DNA of 64,000 nucleotides from an uncultured cyanobacterium (GTDB lineage Bacteria; Cyanobacteriota; Cyanobacteriia; PCC-6307; Cyanobiaceae), in the NCBI GenBank assembly GCA_903935205.1, contig CAIZQU010000096.1:26196-90195 (forward strand). The letters run 5' to 3'. Position 1 is the first letter of the stretch. Every line of letters begins with the position of its first letter. Below the pieces are notes generated by a model that was not told the origin of the DNA, ran no database searches, and was given only the letters and a program-made list of their open reading frames with translations. Below, one piece after another: positions 49,251 to 57,402 of this stretch. Made by a program: the position numbers and the translations under genes.

Positions 49251-50101
49251 CAGCTGGATCTGGGCGAGTCACAGGAGCCTGAACTTGAACGAGCAGTGGG
49301 GAGCACCGGCAAGCAATAGCACCCCAGCAGGGGGGACAATTCCGATGGGGCAATTCAGCCTGCCGCTGATCCAGACCCTAAAGACCGCTGGTGCTTCACC
49401 TCCAGGCGCAGGGCCTCAGGCTGTCAGGTGAGTAGGGCCCAGGAAACAGTCAGATGGCGATCAGCTGGCGAACAGCCTGGGGAGTTGCCGTGTGTTCAAA
49501 GCCGATGACGCGGTTCAGGAGTCGTGCCGATGAACCGGCAACAGCGCCAGCCAAGCCTGGCCAAGCCGGACCATCTGTCCGCGATGGCGACACCCGGTTC
49601 TGCTGGATGTCGCTCCTGGAAGCGGTAGCCCCTGCGGGCAGGCAGCCAGTGGCCATGAGCCATAAGAGCGCCCCGAATAGCCAGGAGTCTTGGCAGGCTT
49701 GGGCCCAGGGTGATCAGTGGTTGCGGCTGATCGGGGGTGACCATCAGGCCAATGAACCGTGAGTCACCCAGCCACGCTGCTCAAGCAGACCGCAATCAGG
49801 GCACCTCAAAGCATCGCGCTTTCCGTGTCCAGTGGGTCTGCACCGCTACGGCCAGGCCATGAGCCTCACTCACCGCAACCGGCGTGAATCAGAAATGGTC
49901 GAGGTACCCATCAGCAGACTGCTAAAGCCGCTTATAACAGAATGATCAGCGCCAATAGCGCCATGGCATGCCAATCAAGAAACCGGCCGCCCCCCATGTG
50001 CGAGCTTATTCGGATATGGGTCAATATCTAGGCCATTAAAACCACTATTGATGACCATGGTCAGTTTTCTTCCACGGTAGACCTCGTTAGCATTTGTTGC
50101 C
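49251..50101. other. Gene-poor stretch with no recognised gene
   Basis: About 850 bases without a convincing gene. Minus-strand pieces such as ALRCPDCGLLEQRGW (near 49780-49830) look a little like a zinc-ribbon of a transposase or regulator, but stop codons and frame changes follow, so any gene is degraded. GC falls toward 50000, where the low-GC secreted-protein gene begins. This fits an old insertion or decay zone next to ispG. Confidence 0.45.
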
Positions 50102-50656
50102 ATGGGTGTCGGCACATGCCTTCATGCTGGCAATGCTTCCGCTCTTGATTTCACATTTAGTTTCGAGGGTGATGGTTTCCCCATAACAACCACTTCAACG
50201 GTGACCGGCCTGATCAGCGGTCTACTTGATAATACCATGAACCAAACTTCGGGTGTTACCGTTTCTATAACGAGCAGCACAAATTTTGTTTCTGGATATC
50301 CGCTTCCTGTTTTTACGTCCTCAAACTTGCTCAGCGGAACCGGCCTCAATGTTTCCAATGGAGTCATAACCGGTGTTGGTGTTTATTATGGCCAAAATTA
50401 CGAAGGCAACAAGAGTCACCAGTTTGTGCTTGATACCCTGTCACTTAATTATGTGATGTTCACTGATGGTGCTGGAGGCGCATACTCCAACGGCGAAGTG
50501 CCTGCGACTGTCGGGAACCTTGTATTTATCCCTTATTCCCCGTCAACCGCCTCCACTCCCTCTCCCCTGCCTCTCTTTGGCGCCGCCGCCGGATTCAGTT
50601 TCAGCCGCCGCCTTCGCCGCCGCATTCAGGTCGCAGCCTCCGGGGATCAAGGCTGA
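50102..50656 (+). CDS. PEP-CTERM-like secreted protein, low GC, signal region interrupted
   Basis: 184 aa from ATG 50102. The N-terminal residues to LHAGNASA look like the end of a signal peptide with an AxA cleavage site before LDFTFSFEGDG. The body is Ser/Thr/Gly/Asn-rich beta type (STVTGLISGLLDNTMNQTSG). The end SPLPLFGAAAGFSFSRRLRR is a PEP-CTERM-like sorting tail: a Pro motif, a hydrophobic helix and arginines. In frame upstream, an ATG at 50051 is cut off by a TAG at 50078-50080, so a full signal peptide (MTMVSFLPR, then stop) is interrupted. Base composition is much poorer in GC than the neighbours, suggesting recent transfer. Confidence 0.7.
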   Translation: MGVGTCLHAGNASALDFTFSFEGDGFPITTTSTVTGLISGLLDNTMNQTSGVTVSITSSTNFVSGYPLPVFTSSNLLSGTGLNVSNGVITGVGVYYGQNYEGNKSHQFVLDTLSLNYVMFTDGAGGAYSNGEVPATVGNLVFIPYSPSTASTPSPLPLFGAAAGFSFSRRLRRRIQVAASGDQG

Positions 50657-50683
50657 TCCCAACCCCCTTGCTCCGTGCCTGGC

Positions 50684-50710
50684 CCCGCTGCATCCGCGGC
50701 GGGTTTTTTT
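50684..50710 (+). terminator. Rho-independent terminator after the PEP-CTERM-like gene
   Basis: CCCGCTGC, loop ATCC, GCGGCGGG (8 bp with one G-T pair on RNA), then seven T. It lies 27 bases after the stop and between two convergent genes, and is the strongest terminator of this half of the window. Confidence 0.9.
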
Positions 50711-50776
50711 GTGCTCAGCGCGTGACCACCACTTGTCTCGCCTGGTGAGCCGCATCCTGGAGCCACAGGCTCAACG

Positions 50777-51595
50777 TCAGAGCCCATCCAGCCGCCGCCG
50801 TACCTCCTTGAGGTCCTGCCAGGTGAGCCACTTGGGGCTGCCCTGTTCCTTGGACGCGTTGCGCAGCAGATAGGAGGGGTGAAAGATCGGCATCAGCAAG
50901 CGGCCCTCCAACCCCTCGCCCTGCCCCTCCCGCCACTGGCCCCGCAGCTTGGTGATCCCCCCCCGGATGCCCAGCACCCCCTCCAGGGCCGTGGCGCCGG
51001 CCAGCAGGATCAGGGGCGCATCCACCAGGGCGATCTGCTGCAGCAGAAACGGGCGGCAGGCGGCCATCTCCGCGGGCGTGGGTTTGCGGTTATCGGGCGG
51101 GCGGCATTTGATCACATTGCAGATGTAGGCGTCGCGCTCGCTGTCGAGGCCCACGCTGGCCAGCATGCGATCGAGCAGCTGGCCGGCCTTGCCCACGAAG
51201 GGCAGTCCCTGGGCATCCTCCTGGGCCCCGGGGGCCTCGCCGATCAACAGCAACCGCGCCGCCGGATTGCCCCGGCCCACCACCACCTGCTGGCGGGTTG
51301 TCGCCAGGGCGCAGCGATGGCAGGCCGCGCAGGCGGCGGCCAGGGTGGCCAGGGTCTGATCGGGGTGGCTGGGGACCCCGCCCCCGCTGCTGGAGCTGGG
51401 ACGGCGAGGGAACGGCTCTGCCGCCGCAGGCGGGGAGGCGGCGGGCTGGGCTCCGACGCTCCGGTTGGATGGGGCCGTCGACGGGGCAGGGCCGTCGGCC
51501 GGATCCGAGCTGGAGGACGAAGCCGCTGCAGGGCCGTCGGCGGCGGGGGGCTGGGGCATGGGCTGCCGGGCGTGGCGCGGGGAACTCGCCAGCAT
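50777..51595 (-). CDS. Uracil-DNA glycosylase, family 4
   Basis: Removes uracil from DNA in base excision repair. The protein is 272 aa. A disordered Pro/Ser/Ala-rich 85-residue N-terminus precedes the glycosylase. The four cysteines of the 4Fe-4S cluster are seen in ACAACHRCALA and YICNVIKCRPP with MAACRPF. The active-site regions LLIGEAPGAQEDAQGLPFVG and MPIFHPSYLLRN are present. An internal ATG at 51559 would shorten the leader. The region upstream of its start holds a GATC cluster and a repeat array. Confidence 0.92.
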   Translation of the reverse strand: MLASSPRHARQPMPQPPAADGPAAASSSSSDPADGPAPSTAPSNRSVGAQPAASPPAAAEPFPRRPSSSSGGGVPSHPDQTLATLAAACAACHRCALATTRQQVVVGRGNPAARLLLIGEAPGAQEDAQGLPFVGKAGQLLDRMLASVGLDSERDAYICNVIKCRPPDNRKPTPAEMAACRPFLLQQIALVDAPLILLAGATALEGVLGIRGGITKLRGQWREGQGEGLEGRLLMPIFHPSYLLRNASKEQGSPKWLTWQDLKEVRRRLDGL

Positions 51596-51655
51596 TGCGG
51601 CGTGCAGCGATTGTTGCCTGAACCACCCCTGGGCTGTCGAATCAGCCCCGCGGAG

Positions 51656-51797
51656 GATCTCGTGGGATCAGGTGATCAGGCAGGTGATCAGCCGGATCTG
51701 ATCGTGCCGTTCTGATCAGGCAGTTCTGATCAGGGCTGGTCAAGCAGACTTGATCCGCCAGATCTGTTCGCGCCGTTCTGATCAGCCAGACTTGATC
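51656..51797. repeat. Dense GATC / TGATCA cluster
   Basis: Twelve GATC sites start at 51656, 51666, 51674, 51686, 51695, 51700, 51714, 51728, 51752, 51761, 51780 and 51794; about 0.5 would be expected by chance in 142 bp. Six lie within TGATCA. Two imperfect copies about 40 bases long share GCCGTTCTGATCAG (near 51705 and 51771). This could be a Dam-methylation-sensitive site cluster, a protein-binding array, or the result of local duplication. Confidence 0.7.
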
Positions 51798-51880
51798 AGC
51801 CTGACCGCTCGGTGCCGGACCCCATGGCTCCCGGCATGGCCGAAGCGATGGCCTACCGAGCCGGACGACGGCAGCGGCGC

Positions 51881-51928
51881 GTTCCGAACTGAGTTCCGAA
51901 CTGAGTTCCGAACTGAGTTCCGAACTGA
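51881..51928. repeat. 12-bp tandem repeat, four perfect copies
   Basis: GTTCCGAACTGA repeats four times with no spacer. Each unit contains the palindromic TTCCGAA core (TTCNGAA). In one frame of the minus strand it codes SSEL. It lies about 290 bases upstream of the UDG start. Confidence 0.92.
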
Positions 51929-52217
51929 GACGAGGGCGCCCTGGATCGACCCCCGTGCCATCCGGGAGCTGCTTGGTCATCGGATTCGCCCTTGAGGTCC
52001 GCTAAACAACCCCGGCGACATCAGGCCTGTCAGCGGGTCAGCCGAGAGCAGCCGGAGCCCTGACCGGGCTGGTGGCGTTGGCGCACGCTCCACACCGGGC
52101 CCGGTCCGAGTTGTTCTGCGGGCCCTTGGAAGTCGCCCTGCCGGGCCGGGCGTGGCAAGGCTGGTCCTGGTCAGCAGCGACTCGGCCCCATGGAGCGGCC
52201 CTGGCCGCCCGCTCCGA

Positions 52218-52949
52218 TCAGGCGGCCGGATCCGGGCTGCGCCAGGGATCGTCCAATTTGGAGGAGGGCGCTGGGGACGACGAGGCCTGAGGCGTCGAGG
52301 CCACCGGCATCGGTGCCGCCACAGAGGCTCCAGGGGCTTGGGGCGGCGCTCCAGCATCAGCTTCCGTGTCGGCCCCCGCTGCGGTGGGGGCCTCGGGGCC
52401 CGGTCTGTTCCTGGCGTCCCCCGGGATTGGCCCAGCACCCTGTTCGCGGCCGGTTGCGGCACCCCGATCACCCCAGTCCTGACCATCGGCCGACACCGCC
52501 GGGGGAGCGGCGGCCCCAGCGCCGACCTCGGACCACAACTCCAGGACGAGATCGGGCTCCACCAGGGCCTCCGGCGACTCGTCGCTGGCCTCCCAGATGT
52601 CGGCGGCACTCACCTGAAACCCGGCGATCCGGGCCACGGCTGCCACACCCTCGGCATCGGGGGCTGAGGCCAGCACCCGCTGCAGATCGGCATCGCCCTC
52701 CACCTGCTGCAGAAAGGCGGCGAGTTCTCCCGGGGGTGGCTCGACCGTCAGGCTGACGATCTCGACCATCCGCAGCACCTCGGCCGGTTCGCCCGTGGCC
52801 AGCAGCAGGTCATCGCCGCTCACATCGAATCCGGCGGCCCTGGCGATCGCCGCCACCGCCGCCGCGTCGGGCGCAAGGGCCAGGGGAGCCTGCACCCCGG
52901 GCTCATCCTCCGCCCAGCTGAGGAAGGCTTCGAGTTGCTGCAGGGACAT
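52218..52949 (-). CDS. Protein with two Nif11-type domains and a disordered tail
   Basis: 243 aa. Residues 1-50 (MSLQQLEAFLSWAEDEPGVQ, ending AGFDVSGDDLL) and about 73-122 (GELAAFLQQVEGDADLQRVL, ending AGFQVSAADIWE) are two clear Nif11 domains. The remaining 120 residues are a Pro/Ala/Gly-rich tail with no cysteine-rich core peptide. Nif11 domains serve as leader peptides of RiPPs in marine picocyanobacteria, but no lanthipeptide synthetase or transporter is near, so a precursor role is unsupported. A larger frame is open upstream, but MSLQQL is the normal family start. It is divergent from the aminotransferase gene. Confidence 0.8.
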   Translation of the reverse strand: MSLQQLEAFLSWAEDEPGVQAPLALAPDAAAVAAIARAAGFDVSGDDLLLATGEPAEVLRMVEIVSLTVEPPPGELAAFLQQVEGDADLQRVLASAPDAEGVAAVARIAGFQVSAADIWEASDESPEALVEPDLVLELWSEVGAGAAAPPAVSADGQDWGDRGAATGREQGAGPIPGDARNRPGPEAPTAAGADTEADAGAPPQAPGASVAAPMPVASTPQASSSPAPSSKLDDPWRSPDPAA

Positions 52950-53255
52950 CGGCTTGGCCCGGGGCGCAGTCCCATGCCTAGCAAGGTCGGCGGCGGCGTG
53001 CCACCCGGGCCCCGACTCCGCCGCGTCGGGGCTGTGGCGCTGCGGCGGGACAGGCGCTGCCTGAGCGCCGCCGTCGGCGGATTCCAGGCCGTCGAAGGCT
53101 GCGGCGCCGGAGGCAGCAGCGCCACAGCCGGGCCGACTGGGCCCCCTCCAGCACCTGTCCAGCAGCGTTCGACTTGCAACGAGCGGTGCGAACAGTGCCG
53201 ATTCGGGGATGGCATGGGGCAGGATGGCCGCTGAGCCAGATCCGTGCCCACGCCG
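52950..53255. other. Divergent upstream region of the Nif11 and aminotransferase genes
   Basis: About 306 bases with no gene seen. Open frames continue through it from both sides but code Gly/Arg/Pro-rich strings. No promoter boxes or palindromes stood out. Confidence 0.4.
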
Positions 53256-54434
53256 ATGCCGGCCCCGATCACGCTGTCGGCCCGGGCCGGAGCGCTCCAG
53301 CCCTCCCTCACCCTGGCGATCACCGCCAAAGCCCGCCAGCTGCGCAGCGAGGGCAAGGACGTGGTCAGCCTCTCGGCCGGCGAGCCCGACTTCGATACCC
53401 CCGCCTTCATCCGCCAGGCCGCCAGCGACGCCCTCGAGGCCGGTCACACCCGCTATGGACCGGTCTCCGGCGAGCCGGCCCTGCGCCAGGCGATCGCGGC
53501 CAAGCTCTGCGAGGAGAACGGGGTCCCGACCAGCAGCGACCAGGTGCTGGTGACCAATGGCGGCAAGCAGGCGCTCTACAACCTCTTCCAGGTCCTCCTC
53601 AACCGGGGCGATGGGGTGCTTCTGCCGGCCCCCTACTGGTTGAGCTACCCCGAAATCGCCCACCTGGCCGGCGCCAGGGTGCAGATCATCCCCAGCACGG
53701 CCGCCGGCGGTTTCCGCCTCGACCCTGCCGCCCTCGAGGCCGCCATCACCCCCACCAGCCGCCTGCTGGTGCTCAACAGCCCGTCCAACCCCACCGGCAT
53801 GGTTCTGGGCCGTCACGAGCTGGAGGAGATCGCCGCAGTGCTGCGTCGCCATCCGCAACTGCTGGTGGTCTGCGACGAGATCTATGAATTCCTGCTGGCG
53901 CCTGGCCACAGCCATCACAGCCTGGCTGCGGTCGCCCCCGATCTGGCCGAACGCATCTTCATCGTCAATGGATTCGCCAAGGGTTGGGCGATGACCGGCT
54001 GGCGGGTGGGCTGGCTGGCGGGTGCCAGGGAGGTGGTCGCCGCCGCCAGCGCCCTGCAAAGCCAGAGCACCAGCAATGTCTGCACCTTCGCCCAATACGG
54101 AGCGCTGGCGGCGATCACCGCCCCGCGCGACTGCGTGCTGGCGATGGCGGCGGACTTCAATCGCCGCCGCCTGTTGCTCAGCGAGGGACTGGCCCGGATC
54201 CCTGGTCTCAATCTCCTGCCGCCGGAAGGCGCCTTTTACGCCTTCCCCGATGCCAGCGCCTGGGGGCTCGACTCGATGACCCTCTGCAACCGCCTGCTCG
54301 ACGAGCAGGGCCTGGCCCTGGTGCCTGGCGTCGCCTTCGGTGATGACCGCTGCATCCGCCTCTCCTGCGCCGCATCGGACACCACCCTGATCGAGGGCCT
54401 GGAGCGGTTGCGTCGCTTCCAGGCGGGCCTCTGA
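53256..54434 (+). CDS. Class I/II PLP aminotransferase, aspartate aminotransferase-like
   Basis: 392 aa. Motifs in order: LSAGEPDFDTPAFIRQAA, TRYGPVSGEPALRQAIA, VTNGGKQALYNLFQVLL, APYWLSYPE, LNSPSNPTGMV, VVCDEIYEFLL, and FAKGWAMTGWRVGWL with the PLP lysine at about residue 232. The subgroup I-beta pattern fits aspartate (or prephenate) aminotransferases of cyanobacteria. The exact amino-donor range cannot be read from sequence. ATG 53256 is chosen; a GTG four codons upstream is possible. The SGNH hydrolase gene follows after 14 bp. Confidence 0.93.
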   Translation: MPAPITLSARAGALQPSLTLAITAKARQLRSEGKDVVSLSAGEPDFDTPAFIRQAASDALEAGHTRYGPVSGEPALRQAIAAKLCEENGVPTSSDQVLVTNGGKQALYNLFQVLLNRGDGVLLPAPYWLSYPEIAHLAGARVQIIPSTAAGGFRLDPAALEAAITPTSRLLVLNSPSNPTGMVLGRHELEEIAAVLRRHPQLLVVCDEIYEFLLAPGHSHHSLAAVAPDLAERIFIVNGFAKGWAMTGWRVGWLAGAREVVAAASALQSQSTSNVCTFAQYGALAAITAPRDCVLAMAADFNRRRLLLSEGLARIPGLNLLPPEGAFYAFPDASAWGLDSMTLCNRLLDEQGLALVPGVAFGDDRCIRLSCAASDTTLIEGLERLRRFQAGL

Positions 54435-54448
54435 TCCCTCGCCCGCCG

Positions 54449-55123
54449 ATGGCCATGCCGGTTTCCCCCAAGCTGATCGTGCTCGGGGACAGCGGCGTCT
54501 TCGGCTGGGGGGATACCGAGCAGGGGGGGTGGTGCGAGCGGCTGCGGCGCCACTGGATGGACACCCCCGCCGGCCCGGTGGTCTACAACCTCGGTGTGCG
54601 CGGCGATGGCCTGGAGCGCCTGGCCGCCCGTCTGCCGGCGGAGGTGCACTGCCGGGGGGAGCTGCGCCGCCAGTTACCCCAGGGGATCCTGCTGGGCATC
54701 GGCCTCAACGACAGCGCCCGCGTCGGCCGGCCCGATGGACGCCATCAGCTGGCCCCCGAGGGCTTCCTGCACGGGCTGCAGCAGCTGTTGCCCCTCGCCC
54801 GCAGCCTGGCGCCCACCTTCGTGCTGGGCCTCACCCCGGTCGATGCCGAGGCCATGCCCTTCGCCGGGGTTCTCTGGTATGACCTGAGCACCGTGCGCCG
54901 CTATGAGGGCCTGCTGCAGGAGGCATGCCAGGAGGCCGATGTGCCATTCCTGCCCCTGCTGGAGCCGCTGCTGGCCGAGCGCCACTGGCTGCAGCTGCTC
55001 TGCAGCGATGGCCTTCACCTCAACGAAGCGGGCCATGCCCTGGTTTACGAGCGGATCCGGCAGTGGCCGGCGCTGCTGCGCTGGGCCGGCCTGGAGGCGG
55101 CGCTGCAGTTGACGGCGGTCTGA
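54449..55123 (+). CDS. SGNH/GDSL-family hydrolase
   Basis: 224 aa. Block I is LIVLGDSGVFGWGD with the nucleophilic Ser15, block II contains NLGVRGDGLERLA, block III GILLGIGLNDSARVG, and block V CSDGLHLNEAGH with the Asp and His of the triad. No signal peptide is visible, so it is probably cytosolic. SGNH members are esterases, lipases or acyl-transferases; the substrate is unknown. It is 14 bp from the aminotransferase, so the two likely share a transcript. Confidence 0.9.
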   Translation: MAMPVSPKLIVLGDSGVFGWGDTEQGGWCERLRRHWMDTPAGPVVYNLGVRGDGLERLAARLPAEVHCRGELRRQLPQGILLGIGLNDSARVGRPDGRHQLAPEGFLHGLQQLLPLARSLAPTFVLGLTPVDAEAMPFAGVLWYDLSTVRRYEGLLQEACQEADVPFLPLLEPLLAERHWLQLLCSDGLHLNEAGHALVYERIRQWPALLRWAGLEAALQLTAV

Positions 55124-55169
55124 GGAATCCAGCCCAGGGCGGCGGATTATGGGCTGAAGAGCGATAGCG

Positions 55170-55193
55170 GCATTCACCCGATCGGGTGAATGC
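55170..55193. promoter_or_regulatory. 24-bp perfect palindrome upstream of the sigma factor gene
   Basis: GCATTCACCCGA directly followed by its exact reverse complement TCGGGTGAATGC, 12 bp per arm and no loop. It lies 47 bases after the hydrolase stop and 70 bases before the sigma factor ATG. No T-tract follows, so it is more likely a binding site for a dimeric regulator than a terminator. TCGGGT is also the arm core of the inverted repeat at 13810-13834. Confidence 0.6.
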
Positions 55194-55263
55194 GGATCCC
55201 ACCTCCAGGCGATCCAACCGCGGCCATCGGCTCTCAGCCTGAAGGGAGTCCGCTGATCCAGAG

Positions 55264-56196
55264 ATGGTTCGCTCCGTTCCCCGACCTGCCGCCGAGATCC
55301 CCCGCGAGCGCAACGCCAGGCTGCTGCATCAGCTGGAGCGCAGTCGGGAGACGAGCAGCCGCCTGCGCTGGCGCAACGCCCTGGTGACGGCCAATCTGCC
55401 CCTGGCCCGCAGCATCGCAGCTCGCCTGCCGATGCCGCAGCGGGGCAGTTACGACGACCTGGTGCAGGTGGCCAGCCTGGGCCTGATCCGGGCCGTGGAG
55501 GCCTTCGATCCGCAGCGCGCCGTCAGTTTCAGCAGCTTCGCCGTGCCCTATGTGCGTGGGGCGCTGCTGCAGGAATTGCGCGATCGCCAGGCACCGATCC
55601 GAATTCCACGCCAGCTCTGGGAGTTGCGCCAACGGGCCAGCCAGCTGCAGGAACGGCGGCGCCAGCGGGGGCAGGCCCCCCTCGATCGCCGCAGCCTGGC
55701 TCGCCAGCTGGCCTGCGCCGAGGAACATCTGCTGGAGGTGGAGACCCTGGGGTCGATCAGCAGGCCCCGCAGCCTCGAAGCTCCGGTGGAGCCCGGTGCC
55801 GAGAGTGGGGCGGCCTGCCTCCAGGACCTGCTGGCCGATCCCCGCAGCCTGGAGGTCGGCGCCACGGACAGGGAGCGCGACGACGAGGCTGGCGCCGAAC
55901 CGGAGACCTCCGATCCCAAGGCCGCGATGCGTCGCTGGCTGAGGGAACAGCTGGCGGGGCTGGACCAGCAGGGGCGGGATCTGATCGAGGGGCGCCTCAA
56001 CCAGGGCTGCACCTGGGTGGAACTGGGCCAACGGCTCGGCATCCATCCCCGCATGGCCCAGCGCCGCTGCGATGCCACCCTGGCCTGTCTGCGCCGGGCG
56101 GCCATCGCCTGGCAGGCCAGTCGCTGCCTCAGCCAGGGATCAGCCACACCAGGGCCAGGGCCAGCAGTGCCGCCAGGAGGGTCTGCAGACCATTGA
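55264..56196 (+). CDS. Sigma-70 family RNA polymerase sigma factor (group 3-like)
   Basis: 310 aa. Region 2 is well preserved: NALVTANLPLARSIAARLPM, YDDLVQVASLGLIRAVEAFD and VSFSSFAVPYVRGALLQEL. A region 3-like part (RIPRQLWELRQRASQ) follows. Region 4 toward the end is weaker (GRDLIEGRLNQGCTWVELGQ) but still helix-turn-helix shaped. The N-terminal 1.1 region of housekeeping factors is absent, as in group 3 (SigF-like) stress or pilus regulators. A 24-bp palindrome precedes it, and its 3' end overlaps the convergent DUF92 gene by 68 bases. Confidence 0.87.
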   Translation: MVRSVPRPAAEIPRERNARLLHQLERSRETSSRLRWRNALVTANLPLARSIAARLPMPQRGSYDDLVQVASLGLIRAVEAFDPQRAVSFSSFAVPYVRGALLQELRDRQAPIRIPRQLWELRQRASQLQERRRQRGQAPLDRRSLARQLACAEEHLLEVETLGSISRPRSLEAPVEPGAESGAACLQDLLADPRSLEVGATDRERDDEAGAEPETSDPKAAMRRWLREQLAGLDQQGRDLIEGRLNQGCTWVELGQRLGIHPRMAQRRCDATLACLRRAAIAWQASRCLSQGSATPGPGPAVPPGGSADH

Positions 56197-56881
56197 CCAG
56201 CTCATTGCTGAGCCAGCGCCAGCGCCGCTGCAGGGTGGCGCCCACCAGGCTCTCCAGGAGGGTGGCCGCCATGCCCGCGGCCACGACCACAGCCAGGTCG
56301 GCGGAACCGCGGAGGAAGCCGAGGCCCCCCAGCACCAGGCCCATCAGCACGGCACCGATGAGGCTGGCAGCGGTGCCCTCCAGGCTCACCGCCCCCTCGG
56401 TGCCAGGCGGCACCGGCCGCAGGGTGGTGATCAGGACGGTGCGACGCCCCCAACGCTTGCCGATCTCGCTGCCGAAGGTGTCGGCCAGCTTGGCGCTGAA
56501 ACTGGCGGCAAAGGCGAGCAGCAACGGCGCCACGGTGGCGCGGGGAGCGTGGGGGGCGACCAGGGCGAGGGCGCAACCGACCATGGCCGATCCCCAGACA
56601 TTTTCAGGTCCGCGGCGGCCACCACGCCCCTCCGCCAGGCCGCGGGCGCTTTTTTCCTTCAGGCCGAGGCGGGTGACCAGGGATCCCAGGGCCAGGTAGG
56701 CGACCACCGCCAGCCAGCCGCGCCAGCCCAGGGCTCCCCAGAGCAGGGTGCCAAGGATGCCGGCATGGATCCAGCCCGAGGGAGTCAGCAGCGGCGCCCG
56801 CTGCGCCAGGGCGATCAGCAGGCCGTTGAGCGCCAAGGCCAGCAGCCAGTGGTGAAGATCCTGGGGGGGTGGAACAGGCAT
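56129..56881 (-). CDS. DUF92 family membrane protein, phytyl-phosphate kinase-like
   Basis: 250 aa with six or so hydrophobic helices (WLLALALNGLLIALAQ, WLAVVAYLALGSLVTRLG, LLLAFAASFSAKLADTFGSE). The ASFSAKLADTFGSEIGK and GTEGAVSLEGTAASLIGA segments are the conserved part of DUF92. In plants the relative VTE6 phosphorylates phytyl phosphate, feeding tocopherol and phylloquinone synthesis; a similar role in phytol salvage is plausible here. Length is normal. Confidence 0.85.
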   Translation of the reverse strand: MPVPPPQDLHHWLLALALNGLLIALAQRAPLLTPSGWIHAGILGTLLWGALGWRGWLAVVAYLALGSLVTRLGLKEKSARGLAEGRGGRRGPENVWGSAMVGCALALVAPHAPRATVAPLLLAFAASFSAKLADTFGSEIGKRWGRRTVLITTLRPVPPGTEGAVSLEGTAASLIGAVLMGLVLGGLGFLRGSADLAVVVAAGMAATLLESLVGATLQRRWRWLSNELVNGLQTLLAALLALALVWLIPG

Positions 56882-57009
56882 GGCGGACGCGATACCGAGG
56901 GAGCTGGGGATGGAGCGGGTAAAGCGGCAACTGTTGCACTGATCTAAGCGCCAGCACCGGCGCCAGCGCCGACAACGGATAATCGCTGAACCGGATCCTG
57001 GCCGTCCCG

Positions 57010-57402
57010 ATGTTCTTCAAGCCCAAGTTCTTCCTCGACCTCAGCGGCGACAACGGCGACAAGGCTGCGGAACCGGCCCCGGTGGCACCAGTGGCCCCGG
57101 CCCAGGTGACCCCGGCCCAGGCCACCAAGCCAGCCACCGCTCCAGCCCCGGTCACCACGGCCAAGGCTGCCCCTGAACCCGTCAACGCAGCCCCCGCGGC
57201 CCAGGCCGCCGCCAGCCTGACAACCGCCGAGGCGATCGCCGCCGAACTGGCGGCCGCCCAGGCCAACCGTCCGGAGCCGAACCTGGCCACCTTCGCCGCC
57301 GAGTGTCTGGTGCCTGGCGGTTCCACCACGCCCCGCCGCCGCCGCGGTGGCGCCAACCTGGCGGGTTTCCGGGCGATCGCCCGCTCCTACCTCAAGTCCT
57401 GA
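57010..57402 (+). CDS. Small conserved hypothetical protein with basic C-terminus
   Basis: 130 aa. The start MFFKPKFFLDLSGDNGDKAA and the end ATFAAECLVPGGSTTPRRRR with GGANLAGFRAIARSYLKS look conserved; the 65 residues between are Ala/Pro/Thr-rich and disordered. This layout (short aromatic start, low-complexity linker, basic tail) recurs in cyanobacterial small proteins, but no function is known to me. Its last 11 bases overlap the end of rsmE on the other strand. Confidence 0.65.
   Translation: MFFKPKFFLDLSGDNGDKAAEPAPVAPVAPAQVTPAQATKPATAPAPVTTAKAAPEPVNAAPAAQAAASLTTAEAIAAELAAAQANRPEPNLATFAAECLVPGGSTTPRRRRGGANLAGFRAIARSYLKS

Larger units (their letters stand above)
51596..52217. other. Intergenic region with repeats, no certain gene
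   Basis: These 622 bases lie between the UDG start and the end of the Nif11 gene. They hold a 142-bp segment with twelve GATC sites and, further on, four copies of a 12-bp repeat (both listed). A minus-strand open frame (51642-51980) runs through both and would give a repetitive SSEL protein; I do not call it a gene. Confidence 0.55.

Noticed and set aside
49740..49850. Transposase-like zinc ribbon (CPDCG) on the minus strand
   Set aside because: Only a short piece before stops and frame changes; too little to call a mobile element.
51881..51928. Possible CRISPR array
   Set aside because: Repeats of 12 bp abut each other with no spacers, and no cas genes are near.
51642..51980. Minus-strand open frame coding an SSEL-repeat protein
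   Set aside because: It is made of the DNA repeats themselves; no start signal and no homology pattern. It may be a chance frame.
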